NCBI RefSeq assembly: GCF_047948215.1
Contig: NC_134463.1
Span: 98,360,657-98,424,656 of the forward strand
Direction: 5' to 3'
Length of the DNA: 64,000 nucleotides
Source of the DNA: Lycorma delicatula
Taxonomy: Eukaryota; Arthropoda; Insecta; Hemiptera; Fulgoridae
A program made the position numbers and the translations under genes. Below are positions 13,019 through 25,800 of the stretch, piece after piece. Position 1 is the stretch's first letter, and each line of letters opens with the position of its first letter. The notes below the pieces were generated by a model that worked only from the letters and a program-made list of their open reading frames with translations, was not told the origin of the DNA and made no database searches.

Positions 13019-13292
13019 AATTATTAAAAAATGAAAATCTACGTTACCAGTAAATTAAGTGTGACTCGACATTTTCGGTTTATTTCAAAACCATCATCAT
13101 GAGTTAAAATTTGAGTATACTGTTACAATGTAAATAGTCACGCCTACATAAGTATTTTAACCTTTGACATTATTTTAATTTTTTAACTTAACTGTAATAT
13201 TTTAATTCTTGATGACGGTTTTGAAATAAACCGAAAGATCTCGAATCACACTTAATTTGCTGGTAAAGTGGATTTTCATTTTTTAATAATTT
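13019..13292. mobile_element. Foldback element with about 85-bp imperfect inverted ends
   Basis: The left arm (about 13019-13103) and the reverse complement of the right arm (about 13207-13292) align over about 85 bp. They share ATTAAAAAATGAAAATC, AATTAAGTGTGA and TTCGGTTTATTTCAAAACC. About 100 bp of unrelated sequence lies between. The structure fits a small foldback/MITE-like element; no transposase is present. Confidence 0.7.
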
Positions 13293-13346
13293 TCTTCACT
13301 TAAAAAAAAAGCAATACAATACAGGTGTTCCTCCACCCAGCTTTTT

Positions 13347-13495
13347 CTGATGTCCCGGTGTTCTTTGGTGGTTGGGTTTCAATTAACCACACATCTCAGG
13401 AAAGGTTGACCTGAACTTGTACAAGATTACACTCATGAGGATGAATCCTCATCATCATCTGAAGTAATACCTTACGGTGATTTCGGAGGCTAAGA
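13347..13495 (+). repeat. SINE-1, 5'-truncated copy 3
   Basis: It carries the SINE-1 body from GGTGTTCTTTGGTGGTTGGG through the tail (TCATCTGAAGTAATACC, TCGGAGGCTAAG) but lacks the tRNA-like head. It runs directly into a (GA)n tract and then an IR-X fragment. Confidence 0.75.
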
Positions 13496-13521
13496 AAAAG
13501 AGAGAGAGAGAGAGAGAGAGA
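13496..13521. repeat. (GA)n microsatellite
   Basis: Simple GA repeat at the junction between a truncated SINE-1 tail and an IR-X fragment. Confidence 0.9.
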
Positions 13522-14080
13522 CGACTGCAGCAGCTGTACATCAGTGCTACACTAGCGCTTCTTGTGGTGAGAGGAGGTACTAACTGTACCTCCTGTGAGA
13601 CACTCTGTACTCACTCACCCATTAGTTTATTTAGAGCATTTTTTGGGATGAGGTGCGATTTTTCAAAAAAACGTTTTTGGAGATATTATTATTTTTTAAT
13701 TGTTAAAAAATGTGTTTAAGAAAAATAAGACCTTAATCAGGCGAAATCTTGAGATACTGACCTTGCTCTACAACCTCACCCCCTTGACCTTTTAAGTTGA
13801 AAATTTAATAACATCAATGCCCCATATGTAATGTGACCAATTTTGGTCAAAATAGGTTCAGTAATTCTGGAGATATAAGGTGATTTAGAGGAGATTTAAC
13901 ACCGAACACACACACGTATATACGAACATTAACATCCGAAAAGTTTCCATCTGTTTTTTTGATTTTTTTTTGGGGGGGTTCCTTAGGTGTCAAAACGTCA
14001 AGATCGGATGAAAACCGCATATACCCAAATTGGACCGGTTACAATACTTTTCCTTCTATAGCGCTAGGCGGGAAAGTAAA
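13512..14080 (+). repeat. IR-X interspersed repeat, copy 2 (5'-truncated)
   Basis: It matches copy 1 from GCAGCTGTACATCAGTGCTA onward, including CTAGCGCTTCTTGTG, CATCAATGCCCCAT and the ACACACACGTATATACGAAC block. A poly-G/T interruption occurs near 13960-13980. Confidence 0.7.
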
Positions 14081-14624
14081 TAAATATGAAAATTTTTCCC
14101 ATAAAAAAAATATTTATGTAAAGAAAATGGATATATTTAAACAATACGAGTATATTTTACGTATGATAATTTTCCTTTAAAAAAAAATATTAACATTATG
14201 TTTATTACCTTTTATTAGGTTGACATAAGAAATAGTATTCTATGTATATGGCCAAATTTATTCCGCACGACCGCAAAAACTAATTTAAAAAAATGGACCT
14301 ATAACATTTTTTTACGCAATAGATACTCGTAGATAAAATTAGTAGGATGCAAATAAACGGGAAAAGATAGCCTTACACATACCTGATTCGAAATAACCTG
14401 AGAAATTGTATGATAAAGTCATAATTACAACAAATAAATAATGTATAGTTAACAAAATAATGTACGTAAATTTTATATTACATGAATACTAAGTTAGTGT
14501 AGCTCAGTATTGAATCATTCAAATCGTAAAACTTTTCAATATCGACTTCGTTGTCGGTGATCCGACAGCTAAATTTATTATTATTATTATTCCTAATGTG
14601 TACGTTACAATCTGTTCAACTACT

Positions 14625-14905
14625 GAACAATACGTAACTCCCCGATGACCGAATGAGATGAGAATAATATGTACGATATATAAATAGGTGTAGTCTTGCA
14701 CAGACTCGGTCGACCGCCACTGAGTTTGTGGTTAATTGATCCCGACCAACAAAGTACACTATCCATTATCTGCAATTCAAATCCGTACTAAAGTAACTAA
14801 CATTTATTAAGATTCAAACCTCAGAATCTTCGATTGGGAAAATCAGCTGTTAAACAAGCGATTTACGAATACGAGTTTACCACTAGATCAGCCCGGTAGG
14901 CTCAT
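14625..14905 (-). repeat. SINE-1-related diverged copy 4 (minus)
   Basis: In reverse orientation the SINE-1 landmarks can be followed: the tRNA-like head at the high end (CTAGATCAGCCCGGTAGG), TAGTCTTGCACAGACTC, and TGTGGTTAATTGA. Divergence is much greater than among the other copies. Its tail region differs, with a TTATTATTATTATT stretch beyond it. It is an old copy or a subfamily. Confidence 0.6.
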
Positions 14906-16639
14906 TAGATAAATTTGAATTACATTCAATAAGAATTAACTTTACTATTATTAATAATTATAAATTGATATGTGTCAAGAACTTATTAACAACCAAAACG
15001 TTCTTGTACCATGTTAGACGGAATATTATCAGAATATTGAAAAGGAAAGTTTATTTTATTTCATACAGTTTTAAAAAAAACCTTATTTATTAATATAATA
15101 TTATATTATATATAGATCGGATTCCAAAGTAATCGCGGTTATAATAAAAAATTAATTGAATTTTCATAAACATTCATATATCAAAGTTAAGATTTACGTT
15201 TAAAATTTATTCTATTTTTTGTTTGCTGAAATTCATTTAAACAAATGTTGGTATTTCTCGTATTTGTTAAAGTAGTAACACAAGCTAATTTTGTTATTCC
15301 CTTTATGATGTTTCTTTTTGTTAAACAGATAATCTCACTATTACACAAAGAGAAATGTCTTTTTCATTTGTTCCCGATAATCGTGGAAACTACTGAACCA
15401 ATTATTACAAAATTTTAAGTGTAGCTTTCTTATGACCCCTGGAATGTTTACCACAATTCAAAGTTCACTAAACCATAAATAAAAAATAAACGTGTAAATT
15501 AATAACCTAAACGGGCTAATGATTAGCTGTTGATGCCCGCTCTTTCATAACAAAAAAAAAATAAAAAATAAAAAAATCAAATAAAAAACTTAAATTTTCC
15601 ATACCGAGCATTGTCTTAGACAATATCGACTTTATCAGAAAGTTAAGTTGTTTAATAAATTTAATGTTATTATCCATAAAACATCAGTTTATATTATTAT
15701 CGTAGTACGCGTAAAAACAAATTAGTGTGATAATAGGATTAAAGGGAATGACGACTATTTACACATTAGAAAACTACAAATTTTGAGCAATATTGATATC
15801 GAGTTCTTCCGAAAGTTATTATCATGTGATCTAATACGTTTAATATCATTGTTGAATCTGGCAAAACTCATCCTCGTGCTAACAAAGCAGCACTCTGTAC
15901 AGATTTTTATCCTGAACTAAGAATTTCTATCAGGGTAAGCCGTACATATAATCGGCATAGATTCCACTTTCAATTTATAATACTTTTGAAATATTAAATT
16001 AATTATTTATATATCATATAATGTTTATTATAATTGAATTATGAACTGGAACTGTTACTGACTGCAATTGTGCAAGAATAATGCGATTGCCATTTGTAAG
16101 CGACTGGCTGGAACTGAACAAGAGTGATGACTGAAAAATGAATAATGAATGACCACAAGAATGACGATGAACTTGCTTAAATAATATTGCGGGAGCCGCT
16201 GCTTCGTCAGGAGCCGCTGAAGAATCGTCAGTACCCGAATGCATACGAAAGGAGCCGAGTGTACTGTAACAATCTGACCTAAGCCGTAGATAACTAAATT
16301 TTAAAATCCTATTAAATATATTAAAGCTCAAAATTTAAACGATAATAACAAAATATAAGTTTGTAAAGAGTATTTAGAAATTAAAGAAACTAGTATTTCT
16401 TTATTATCACTTTATCTGACACTTTAATAATTATATTATAATTTTTTTTGTATTTTTAACACAACGTTGGTACTGTTATATTTCTAGCGAATCCCTCGTA
16501 ATCGCTTCTAAAAATTTTATTAATAATTTACATTTAAATTTAATTTGAGTTTAATAATTTGTCCGAATTAAATTTTTTAAAGTAAGGTTATTAAAAAAAA
16601 TAATGAAAAACCAATTACAATTTCAAAATGGTTTCCCCG

Positions 16640-17170
16640 ATTTTCAAAAAATATCTAAGAAACAAATATATCTTTTTAGATAAATTAGATATATTAAATT
16701 CAAAGACAATACGACAATGGACGCACCCTCCGTTGGTACACCAGTGCCGGAACGCCGATCTGGTGCCGCTTTTGTGAGAGAAATAAAAAATTGTCCTTCA
16801 ACATAGAATTTGTTTTAAATTAAAGCCTCGCCTACGTTTATTTTAACATTAAACATTCAGTGTTTTCCTATCTCTTAATAAAAGATATTATTACTTCATT
16901 AAACGGTGTGTGACAAAGGACATTCCCGTAATTATAAAAATTAGACCGCATGAAAATTGTCCTTGCTTTTGGATGTCCATAGAAAAACGATGACAATTAG
17001 CTAAAAATCTAATTCACGAAAAAGAGTTAAATATTTGACGTGAAAACGTTTTGCTTCTTATCAATGTAAACATGAAAATGAATGTGCGGTTTTCATAATA
17101 TTGTCATGTAGCCAGCCGCCTGCGTCTGTGAACCATTTTCTTCCACTCTGCTATAATGTAAAATCAGACG
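16640..17170. other. Relatively GC-rich intronic segment, no repeat recognised
   Basis: Two patches (about 16715-16800 and 17095-17170) are less AT-biased than the rest of the intron. They show no match to the window's repeat families and no supported frame. A regulatory role in the labial intron is possible but not demonstrated. Confidence 0.2.
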
Positions 17171-20100
17171 TTTCGGTACTGAAAAATTAACTAGTGTACC
17201 CTTGTTTATTACATTTTCAACAATTTAAAAAAATATATATTATTCCGAAATCATCATGCGGTGTATAAATAATAAGTTATTTGATAGTGAATTTCAAATA
17301 TCTATACACTACAACATTCCATAAATAATATGCATGATAATAGTTGTAGAATAAAAAAATATATGAATGCATATATGTACATATAAACTCAGTATAATTG
17401 TTTTAAAAAGAAAGATAAAGATATTAACAAACGTAATTAAAATAAATTTGAATATCATTTAGAAAATCGATATATGAAAATTAATATGAATGAGTTTAAA
17501 ATAGATTTAATGAATTTTAATGAGTAATGTATTAAACTCTTCGTCAATATATATATATTTTCCGAGTTACCCAGGGAATATGCCAATTAAAGAGAAATGT
17601 ATAAAAATTTTTTAAGATTGAAAATTTAATTTAGTATTTTTTAAACCCCTGAATCCTATTCCGGGTCATCAGAAATTATACGGGGTTTTTAACTTCTTAT
17701 TTAAAGAAAAAAATTATTTGCTTGTTTGATTTTAGATAAATTTTGCTTAAAACCTATCAAAATGCTCTCTCTTTTCGTACCTAAATTTTCTGTTAATTTT
17801 TAATACATTATTATTTAAATTATCATGTAATTATTAAGTAAATAAAAGTACATTAATATTAAAACTAATTAATTTATAATTGCATAACGTTTTTTATAAT
17901 TAGGTTGTTTGTTGTAGAATTTTTAATTGAAAAAAAACCTAGTATCAGAACGTCAAATCTTTTAGTTCCTTGAAAAAATTGCCACATGTATCGTACAAAG
18001 AATTAGTTTATTTCATCTTAATTTCTTTTTAATTTAATTTTTCAAAAAAATTAATTACGGTCAATAATTTCAGCATCTTCTTTATACAAATCTTCTTCTT
18101 TATCTCCTTTTGTTATTTAATTATTTTAACTTACTACTTAATTTCTTTTGTGGCTGTTTTCAGATGATCAATTCTACCAAACCTCTGTAAAACCCTAGTT
18201 ACAATTATATAATTATACAATTGATACAAGTTCAATTTTAATTATTTATTTTAATGAATGCTTACGTCGATTGATTTAATCGATGTCAATAGGAGGAGAA
18301 GGTTCTTCTTAATTCGAGCCTTGTTTTTCGTTCGTTTATGTATTTTGTTATTTTATTTGTTATTTATTTTTGTTGGTTTTTTCTTTATTTTGTTATTTAA
18401 TTAAAATAAGAACGATATCCTTGCACAATAATTAAGTAATTTATGAAGAAGAAAGGATCATCCGAATATTAAAATTATTAAATTGACAAAAATTCAAATT
18501 TTACACCTGTTTAAATGTTTGAATCAAATTAAAACATTATACCAGATTCAAGTCTACGGACTTAAAATAAGGTAATTAATTTGTTATAAAATATTCTTGA
18601 AGGGTTTTTATATGTTATTTTCCAGTTCATTTCTTTATTCATATGTGATTCTTTACATAAAATTGAAAGAAAAATTAAAGACTTTTTATTTTAGTTAAAA
18701 AATTATACGTAAATGTAAAAATATATTGTAGCACTGAAATGGATACCGTGATTAAATAAATTATTAATAATAGATACTTGAAAAAATACGGTATTTTCTA
18801 TGTCGGACATAATTTTTACCATAAAACAATTTTTTTTATCCGGAGATTTATAAAATTATCAACGAAAAGACAAGTGTTTGACTTATATTCATCAATGTTT
18901 CTATTAACGCAAGAATTGCTAAAATCGTCTAAGTACAAAATTTAAATCTATTAGATTCATTTAAAAAAAAAACCTAAGGTTATATTTTTAAATGATTATC
19001 AAACCACATTTTAATTGTTCTGCTGAAAAAATTAGCGAGGAAATTTTTATTTATTTGTTAATTTTACGAAAATTGAAAGGATTTGGGAACGTCCATTTAT
19101 TTATTTATTTTTGTTAGAATATTAAAATTATATCCATCATTAATCAAAACTGGAGTTTTTTTTAATAAAAAAAAAAAAATCCATATTTCATTAGAATACT
19201 ACTACTACTGTAGGCCTGAACTTAAAAGCATAAGAGACTATTTAATAATAATTATTGAAAGCTTGGATGTCGATAGCTCCAAATTGTGTACGAATATTTT
19301 ATTTTATCAACCTTTTCATAAAAAGTGCAAAATTTCTCTACATTTGTTCAATGATGATGTCGGTCACACCGATATAAATTAGTTTTTAAATAATGATAAA
19401 TTTGAATTAATTAACAAGAATTTTTGCCGAAAAATTGTAAATACGTAAAAATAAATTTTAAACTAATTATTAAAAGAAAGAAAATATTATGACTATGATT
19501 GCGTGCAAAAAATATCCATTTCTAATTATTTCTTTTGTCTATGTTAAAACATGACGTAATATAATCTAACTTAAGTACCTTTCATTAAACCATATCGGGA
19601 CGACTTCTTAACGAATAAAATAATAATAGTTGGAAACTTTCAAGAAGTAAGTTAAATATGTGTTATATATATAAGCGCCTAGAAGCATAAGTAACATTTT
19701 TTGAATGAAAGAAAATAGAAAAATTGTTTTTTTTTGTTTTTTTATTATAAATAAACACTAAACTTTGATTTTTAAGTGTAGAAATTATTTAATATTGTTG
19801 AAGGAAGATAAATGTAAAAACTCCTAAATAAATTTAAATGAAGCTAGGAAAACATCTAATTGTAAAATATCTTTAGATAAAACAAACGTGATAGCGTTCT
19901 GTGAGGTTGAACTTGTTAGAACAAAGATGATATTGGATGATAAAAGTCCTAGAAGAAGGGATCGATTTTAATTATTTGCGTTTTAATATCTCACTAATAT
20001 CTAACAAAGGAATAGAGGAAAAATAACATACATTAAATATGTACTATCATTAATTAGACATAAATAACAAAAAGTTTGCACTCTATGAAAAATTCGGTAA

Positions 20101-21299
20101 AATAAAATAGTCAGATACAATCTTCAGCTATCAACGTTCAAGCTTTGAATTATTATTAAGTAGCCTCTATTGTCTTAAGTTCAACACTACAGTGGTGAAT
20201 TCAGTTCATATTGTAATGATAATGGATTTTTTTTATCTAAAAAAAATATAATTTTATTACCCCAAAAAAAAAATAAATAAAAAATGTACACTCTCAAAAT
20301 CCAGTTAAATTTTGTAAATTCAAAACTATGAGTAAATATTTTCTTGATAATTTTTTCAGCAGAACAAAATCTGCTTTGATATTCATTTAAAAATAACTTA
20401 AGGATTTTTTTTTTAATAACTTTAATAGATTTAAATTATGTACTTTATAGATTCTTTTAACAATTTTTGCCTTAATCGTTGATAAACTTAAGTCAAAGAT
20501 TGTTCTTTTCGTTGCTAATTTTAAACTTAACTTATAACTTTTTATAAAGTGAAACATCTTTATTATACGAGCTAGAAATATGGACAACATCAATAGGAAA
20601 TAGAAATTCGGTTCAGATTAGAAAAATTCGTTTTTCTAAAAAGCGATTAACAAAATTCTTTAGGAATGTGTTGTTTTAACAATGAAAACATTCGAGAACA
20701 GTTATATGCAGAACCATTTAACGATAAAATAAAACAGTATCGGGGTGATTTGATGAAGAGACCATTTCAATTTGTACCTAGAGATGACGCAGATTGGGTA
20801 GACCGAGGCTGCGTTCACGGAACAATTATGCGTCCTAATCTTTGAAGGAAAAAGAGGAATATAAAAATTAAGAGCTAGTCTTAAGATTAGAATAGTTTAT
20901 TAAGAAACAGATCAAACTTTTAATCTCATTTATTGATTTTAAAAATTACAAAAACGTTTTTAATATTACTTTTCCCGCCGTGTATTAATAAATTATTATA
21001 AACAGAACAAAATATTTTTAGTTTCCTATTGGGAAGTATTTTCTTTCTAAAAATTTACTTGGGTGGCTAGAAAAATTATACTCATTTTAATGTAGCTGAT
21101 TCATGAATGTAAAATTCTTTTTTTATTTTTACCTAATCACGCTTGAAATATTCAACGCAATTAAAAATAAAATTCAACTAATTTTGAAACTTTTTCGTTA
21201 ACAAAATATAATCAATCAATATACAATGCGGAATTTAAGCTATTATATGAATAGCTGTAGGTTACTTTTACAATTTAACTTAATTTAAACGAAAAAAAT

Positions 21300-21977
21300 G
21301 TGATGTGGACACCACGTGACTTCCTTGTACGACTGTTAAGTTACATATACACATTTTTAAAAGTACATAAAATTTTATTTCACTAATAACTTCTGAATTT
21401 TTCATTTTTTTATCGTTATGGTTGAATTATTAATTATTGTAATTTTTTGTTTTACAATAACAGGTTAATACTTATTAATAAATCAATATATTTAAACTAA
21501 AAAAGAAGTTAAAACAAAAAGAAAATAAAGACGGATTTGAACCGATGTGCCTTGCCCTTCTAAGATCCAAATATTTCATTAAATTCATAAATTAAAACTT
21601 TATTTGGCTATAACTCTGGAACCAATGAAAATAAGTACTACTTACGATATATCGTTGAAAAGCTCTCAATGATGACTTAATTACTGCAGTTAAAAAAATT
21701 CCCAAATCCATATATTTTTGATTTTGGGCTTTTTTGGACAGTTTTGGTACAGTCAATTGCAATCAAAAGGGAAAGCGCACAACTAGATGTTACAACAGTC
21801 CTAAATACAAAATTTCAATATTCTATTACTCATCGTTTTTGAGATGGAAGATACATACGTACAGACGTCACGCCGAAACTAGTCATAACGGATTCAGGGA
21901 TTGTCAAAATGGATATTTCCATAGAAACCTGAAACCGAAATTTCTCGCGATTACAATATTTCGTTGTACGAAGTAAT
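21300..21977 (+). mobile_element. DNA-1 near full-length copy
   Basis: It starts with a hairpin (GATGTGGACACCACGTG) followed by ACTTCCTTGTACG and ends with TTGTACGAAGTAA. Internally it has TATAACTCTGGAACCAATG, a TTTTTGGA-rich centre and AAAATGGATATTTCC near the 3' end. The inverted terminal blocks and the absence of coding capacity fit a MITE-like element. A Helitron-like origin is not excluded because of the end hairpin. Confidence 0.78.
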
Positions 21978-23032
21978 AATTTTGATAATAAAAGTATTTT
22001 AAATTTTACTTTTAAAATAATTTAATTAGAAAATTTAAGGTAAAAAAAAAACTTATATATATTCCCATACTACAGTCAGACTTAAAATTAAATCTATTAC
22101 GAGACCGTAGCGGTTTGTTTTTGTACTTTATACTTTTTTCCTGCTTTTATCAAAACACAATTTTTTCGTTTCTTCAGAACGGAGAATTTTTCATACACTC
22201 AACATTTGTTTTAAGACCTAGCCATATTTTAAATGAAAAGTAGTAACTAAATAAAAAACAAGAAAAAAATAATTTTTTCAAAAATTTTGATATTTTTATG
22301 CCGATGTCTAATTAATTTAATTAAATTGTTTGTAAAATTTTATTTGTATTAACTTCTTAAGTATAAATAAATTAAGATAAATTTTATTAACCAGTCTCTT
22401 ATATATAAATATATATAAGACCTATTTCATAGATATAAGATATAACCTATTTCACGTATAAGCTTTTTATTTTTCAACAGCTGGACTGATTTCAATGACT
22501 TTGTAAGTAAAATTCTTTTGTTGATATAGTAATAAGTTTTATTCAGATAACGCAATCGAAAAATTTTTTCAGGGAATTGTTATGCTGCTGTCTACACAGA
22601 AGTTATGAACTTTATTTTGATCGTCATCTTTGTTTAGAATCGGATAATTTAACGTAATAATATATACTCATTTACATCAATCTGATATTCAAAGTATTTT
22701 ACGATAAAAACTAATAGAAATAGTTACTGGAAATATATGACTGAATAACAGGAATTATAATAATAATAGATAGTCGGGAACACGGGCTGTTCTGCAGCAT
22801 CATTAAGTAAATTAACTTAAGTTATAATAGATAATTTATTTTATGGTTCTTAAGACCTTTCCAGACAACATTAGCTATAAGTCGACCCCGAGGTTTCATC
22901 TCCACTTCCTCATTTTTAAAAAAATTTGCGCGTGAAAGGGCAACGTAAAATCAGAGATCACATATACGTCCTTTCTTATATGTTAATTTAATTAACGTCC
23001 CTCAAAACGTTTTTAGGAATTGAACGATCAAA

Positions 23033-23068
23033 GTGGATGTAGGCTCATTTGGAGCCTACATAATCCAC
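23033..23068. repeat. Hairpin with bulged stem in labial intron
   Basis: GTGGATGTAGGCTC pairs with GAGCCTAC-ATA-ATCCAC around a 5-nt loop (14 paired bases, 3-nt bulge). The stretch TCAAAGTGGAT is also directly repeated at about 23029-23039 and 23070-23080. It lies about 0.7 kb inside intron 1 from the donor. Confidence 0.6.
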
Positions 23069-23773
23069 GTCAAAGTGGATTGACGTGATAAGAGCGTTTT
23101 AAAACCCGAATGTATTCTGTATTTCAATTAGTTGCTGAAATATCTCGATTTGAATGCCATTGAGGTTAGGCTTTAAGTATGAGAAAAGCTATGTTCGTCA
23201 AAATGTCTCTCACAATTTAGTGTACATATTCGATTCATTACAGCAATGATTTAATAATGTTTTAAGATTCCAACAAAGTCTGTAACTAAATTATTTAATG
23301 AATTGCAGGAAAACCAATTTTTTTTTTTTAATATATAGATTCTTACACTCCAGGGAAATTTATTTCATGCTTGTTTTACAATCTTGTTTAAAATACTTTT
23401 TGATTTTAAGTTTTTTCTACGGTTTTTTTTTTCATTTTTGAAGGCCTATCCAAATTAAGATAAAAACCTATTACCAATTAAATAAATTACACTGAAATTT
23501 CAAAATAAATTTTATTGTTTTTTTTTAAATTTGAAGTGGGTCAAATTAAATCTTTTTCGGTTGTTTTTTTAATTTTTGTTTAAAAAGTTAAAATTTAAAG
23601 ATAGATTCAAATATTATTTTTTATTCTTCATTGCTTGTGTTATTTATTACAAATTTTTAAATCGGATTTTTATCATTTAAATATATTAATTTTTTTGCTT
23701 GCTTTTTGGAAAAATATCGAACGACTAAATAAAAGGATTAATGAATAAAAATAATAATGATAATAAAATGTTC

Positions 23774-23779
23774 GTACCT
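23774..23779 (-). other. Splice donor of labial exon 1
   Basis: On the minus strand the exon ends in TCAG and the intron opens with GTACGA, a good match to the metazoan donor consensus. It sits directly after the hexapeptide block, the expected position of labial intron 1, and splits a codon after its first base. Confidence 0.85.
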
Positions 23780-24711
23780 GAAGGTTTAGGAACATTTCTT
23801 TTAACTTGCATCCATTTATATGTCGGTACAGTGGTTGTTGGTTGTTGTTGATGTCCACGATGATGTAAAGGAAATTCAAAATGATCAGAAATATGGGTTG
23901 TCGATAATAATAATCTTCTGTTATCTTCTTCTTTTATGGTATGATGATATTCTTGCCCTATCGACATGGACGATTGTTGATGCGGATGATATTGACTTTG
24001 ATCGATATCCGGTATAGTATGCTGATGATTATGTTGATAATCCGTCGCGTATGAAGTCATATTATGTAAATCATGATGTAATATATTTTCATGTTTATTC
24101 GTCGTCGTCGTTCTTGACGATGTAGGTGACGTATTATGTTGTTGATGATGGTGGTGGTGATGATGATGATAATGCGTACATTCCGGTAAATATTCTGATC
24201 CGTGATCCGGTTCTGTTTTTGGATTCGTCGTATAAGATCCGTAATCGAGATTCGTATAACTTAATCCGTTCGATGACGTTATTATATTGACCGAATCCTG
24301 TTGCTGTTGTTGTTGATTTTGATGCTGATGGTGTATCGATTGATAATAATTATGATTTTCTTGTGCGATATTATTTACACCGTTACCATTATTGCATGCC
24401 GTTACCGATACCGATGACGACGAGGAGGAAGTTGTAGAATTATGTACAGCGTAATCGGTAAAATCGTTATTCAAATAACCGTTATCGATCGGATAATACA
24501 ATTGTCCGTATTTACCGTGTTCACTTCTAGTCGGTGATGCCGTGTAATGATCGTTAGATGAACTGTGTTCGTCGTAATTAACGTAAGTATTTTGATTATT
24601 CGTCGGCATCTCATCGTAATTACTAGCACTGCTACAATAAGTTTCATTATTTGAACTGTACATTCCCCCGTTACCTCCTGTTGTATACATACCTAAATTC
24701 ATTGTCATCAT
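23778..24711 (-). CDS. lab: labial Hox protein, first coding exon (partial gene)
   Basis: This exon encodes the N-terminal 311 residues, plus one base of the next codon, of a labial/Hox1-class transcription factor that patterns the intercalary head segment and other anterior tissues. The diagnostic sequence is TYKWMQVKRNVPKP at residues 297-310. It is the labial-class hexapeptide (YKWM core, residues 298-301) that contacts the PBC cofactor Extradenticle. Upstream lies low-complexity sequence typical of insect labial: a Ser run (95-100), a Gln run (133-138), an eight-His run (182-189) and many Tyr and Asn residues. The start is MMTM at 24711, preceded by AAAA, a good insect start context. The exon ends at CAG|GTACGA, phase 1. 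Reading on past the donor gives only 17 more residues before a stop, with no homology. The homeodomain is not present, so this is a partial gene. The hexapeptide-then-intron layout matches insect labial genes, in which a long intron separates it from the homeobox. Confidence 0.93.
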
Positions 24712-25800
24712 TTTTATTAATTATTAACAGTTTTTACTATTATATAAATATTATAATTAAACTTTAAGTATAATAATATTAAACTTTTTTGACTAGAAGA
24801 TATAACATAAATTCACAACCATTATTAAATACGATCACTTATATTTATTAGTTACTGTCATAAAATTTAAAAAAGGACTACTCTTTATTAATTAATATTT
24901 CGTCTCTTTCGATAGTCCGTATTATTTATACGTCCCAGAACTTTATTTATTGTAATTTTTAGCTTCACACATCACCTATTAATATATATACAAAATATTA
25001 GCAAATAACATCGTTTAGTAAATAAAGCTGTTATTTTTTATATAACGATAAACATTGTTCATTAATTTCACAGTTTACGTAATTATTTACAAAAGTAAGG
25101 AAAATAATAATTTATAAATTTGTCTCCTGTTGATTAATTTTTTTTATGATTAAAATTCTTCTGTTTTTTTTTATCTTTTTATTTTTTTGGTTTGATTATT
25201 ATATAATTACCTTTTCTTTGTTTGAAATCTTTTAATTAAACGTTATTATGATGACCTTTTTTATATTCATTTCGTTATTGTATAATAAAACTATAGGTTA
25301 AACGAGAAACTATTTTATTTATTTAAATTACAAAAAAAAAGATTAAAGCAAAATACAAAAAAAGTTTTTGTTTTGTTTTATAGTCCAATATCTTAATAAA
25401 ATATTATTTTTTCAAAATACCTCAGAAAAATAATTAAAAATATATTTTTTATATCCTGAAATTATTACTAACACATTTATATAAGTATTTTTTATAGTTT
25501 AATGTAAGCATATTTTCACTGTTCATTCTTTTAAATAAATATTTAATATGTTATGTCTATAAAATGATAAAACACAATAAAAAAATAATAACTAAAACAC
25601 TTCACTCTAGTTTGGTTCTTTACCACAAATATATAATATTAAAAGGAACGGTTCGTTAATATATTTATTATAAAATAACCGCCCGTAAATATAACACATT
25701 TTAATAATTAAAAGTTATATTTAATAACATATGTTGTTGTTATGCAATACGTTGTCGATAAAATTCTAAAAAACAATGAAAAAATAAAGAACTATTACAC
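24712..25800 (-). other. lab: Probable 5' UTR / upstream leader of labial
   Basis: This is AT-rich sequence immediately upstream of the labial start codon, without a recognisable repeat or reading frame. It is bounded on the far side by a more GC-rich segment that could hold the promoter. Whether it is one continuous leader or contains a 5' UTR intron cannot be told from sequence alone. Confidence 0.4.

Larger units (their letters stand above)
1..23777 (-). other. lab: labial intron 1 (5' part; runs off the left edge)
   Basis: No homeodomain coding signature (the WFQNRR core or the RYLTR helix region) was found on the minus strand between the exon 1 donor and coordinate 1. The whole stretch is therefore interpreted as intron, at least 23.8 kb long. 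It holds the SINE, LINE, DNA-1, IR-X and foldback elements listed separately. The remaining stretches are AT-rich DNA in which I see no gene: 1-2780, 3380-3730, 3820-4585, 5400-5790, 6130-6730, 8025-8935, 9560-10760, 12400-13015, 14100-14620, 14910-16640, 17170-21290 and 21990-23030. A small extra exon without a strong signature could have been missed. Confidence 0.7.

Noticed and set aside
16014..16331. 105-residue minus-strand frame with an Ala/Ser-rich middle
   Set aside because: No recognisable domain, no splice context and no codon pattern distinct from the flanks. A chance frame is more likely.
1..23700. labial homeobox exon on the minus strand
   Set aside because: I looked for reverse complements of the WFQNRRMKQKK core. 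Candidate TGAACCA/TGGAACCA sites were all in repeats or in the wrong context.
23725..23777. Continuation of the labial reading frame past the hexapeptide (17 more residues, then stop)
   Set aside because: A canonical donor follows the hexapeptide. The extension is hydrophobic, unlike any labial, and labial always has a homeodomain.
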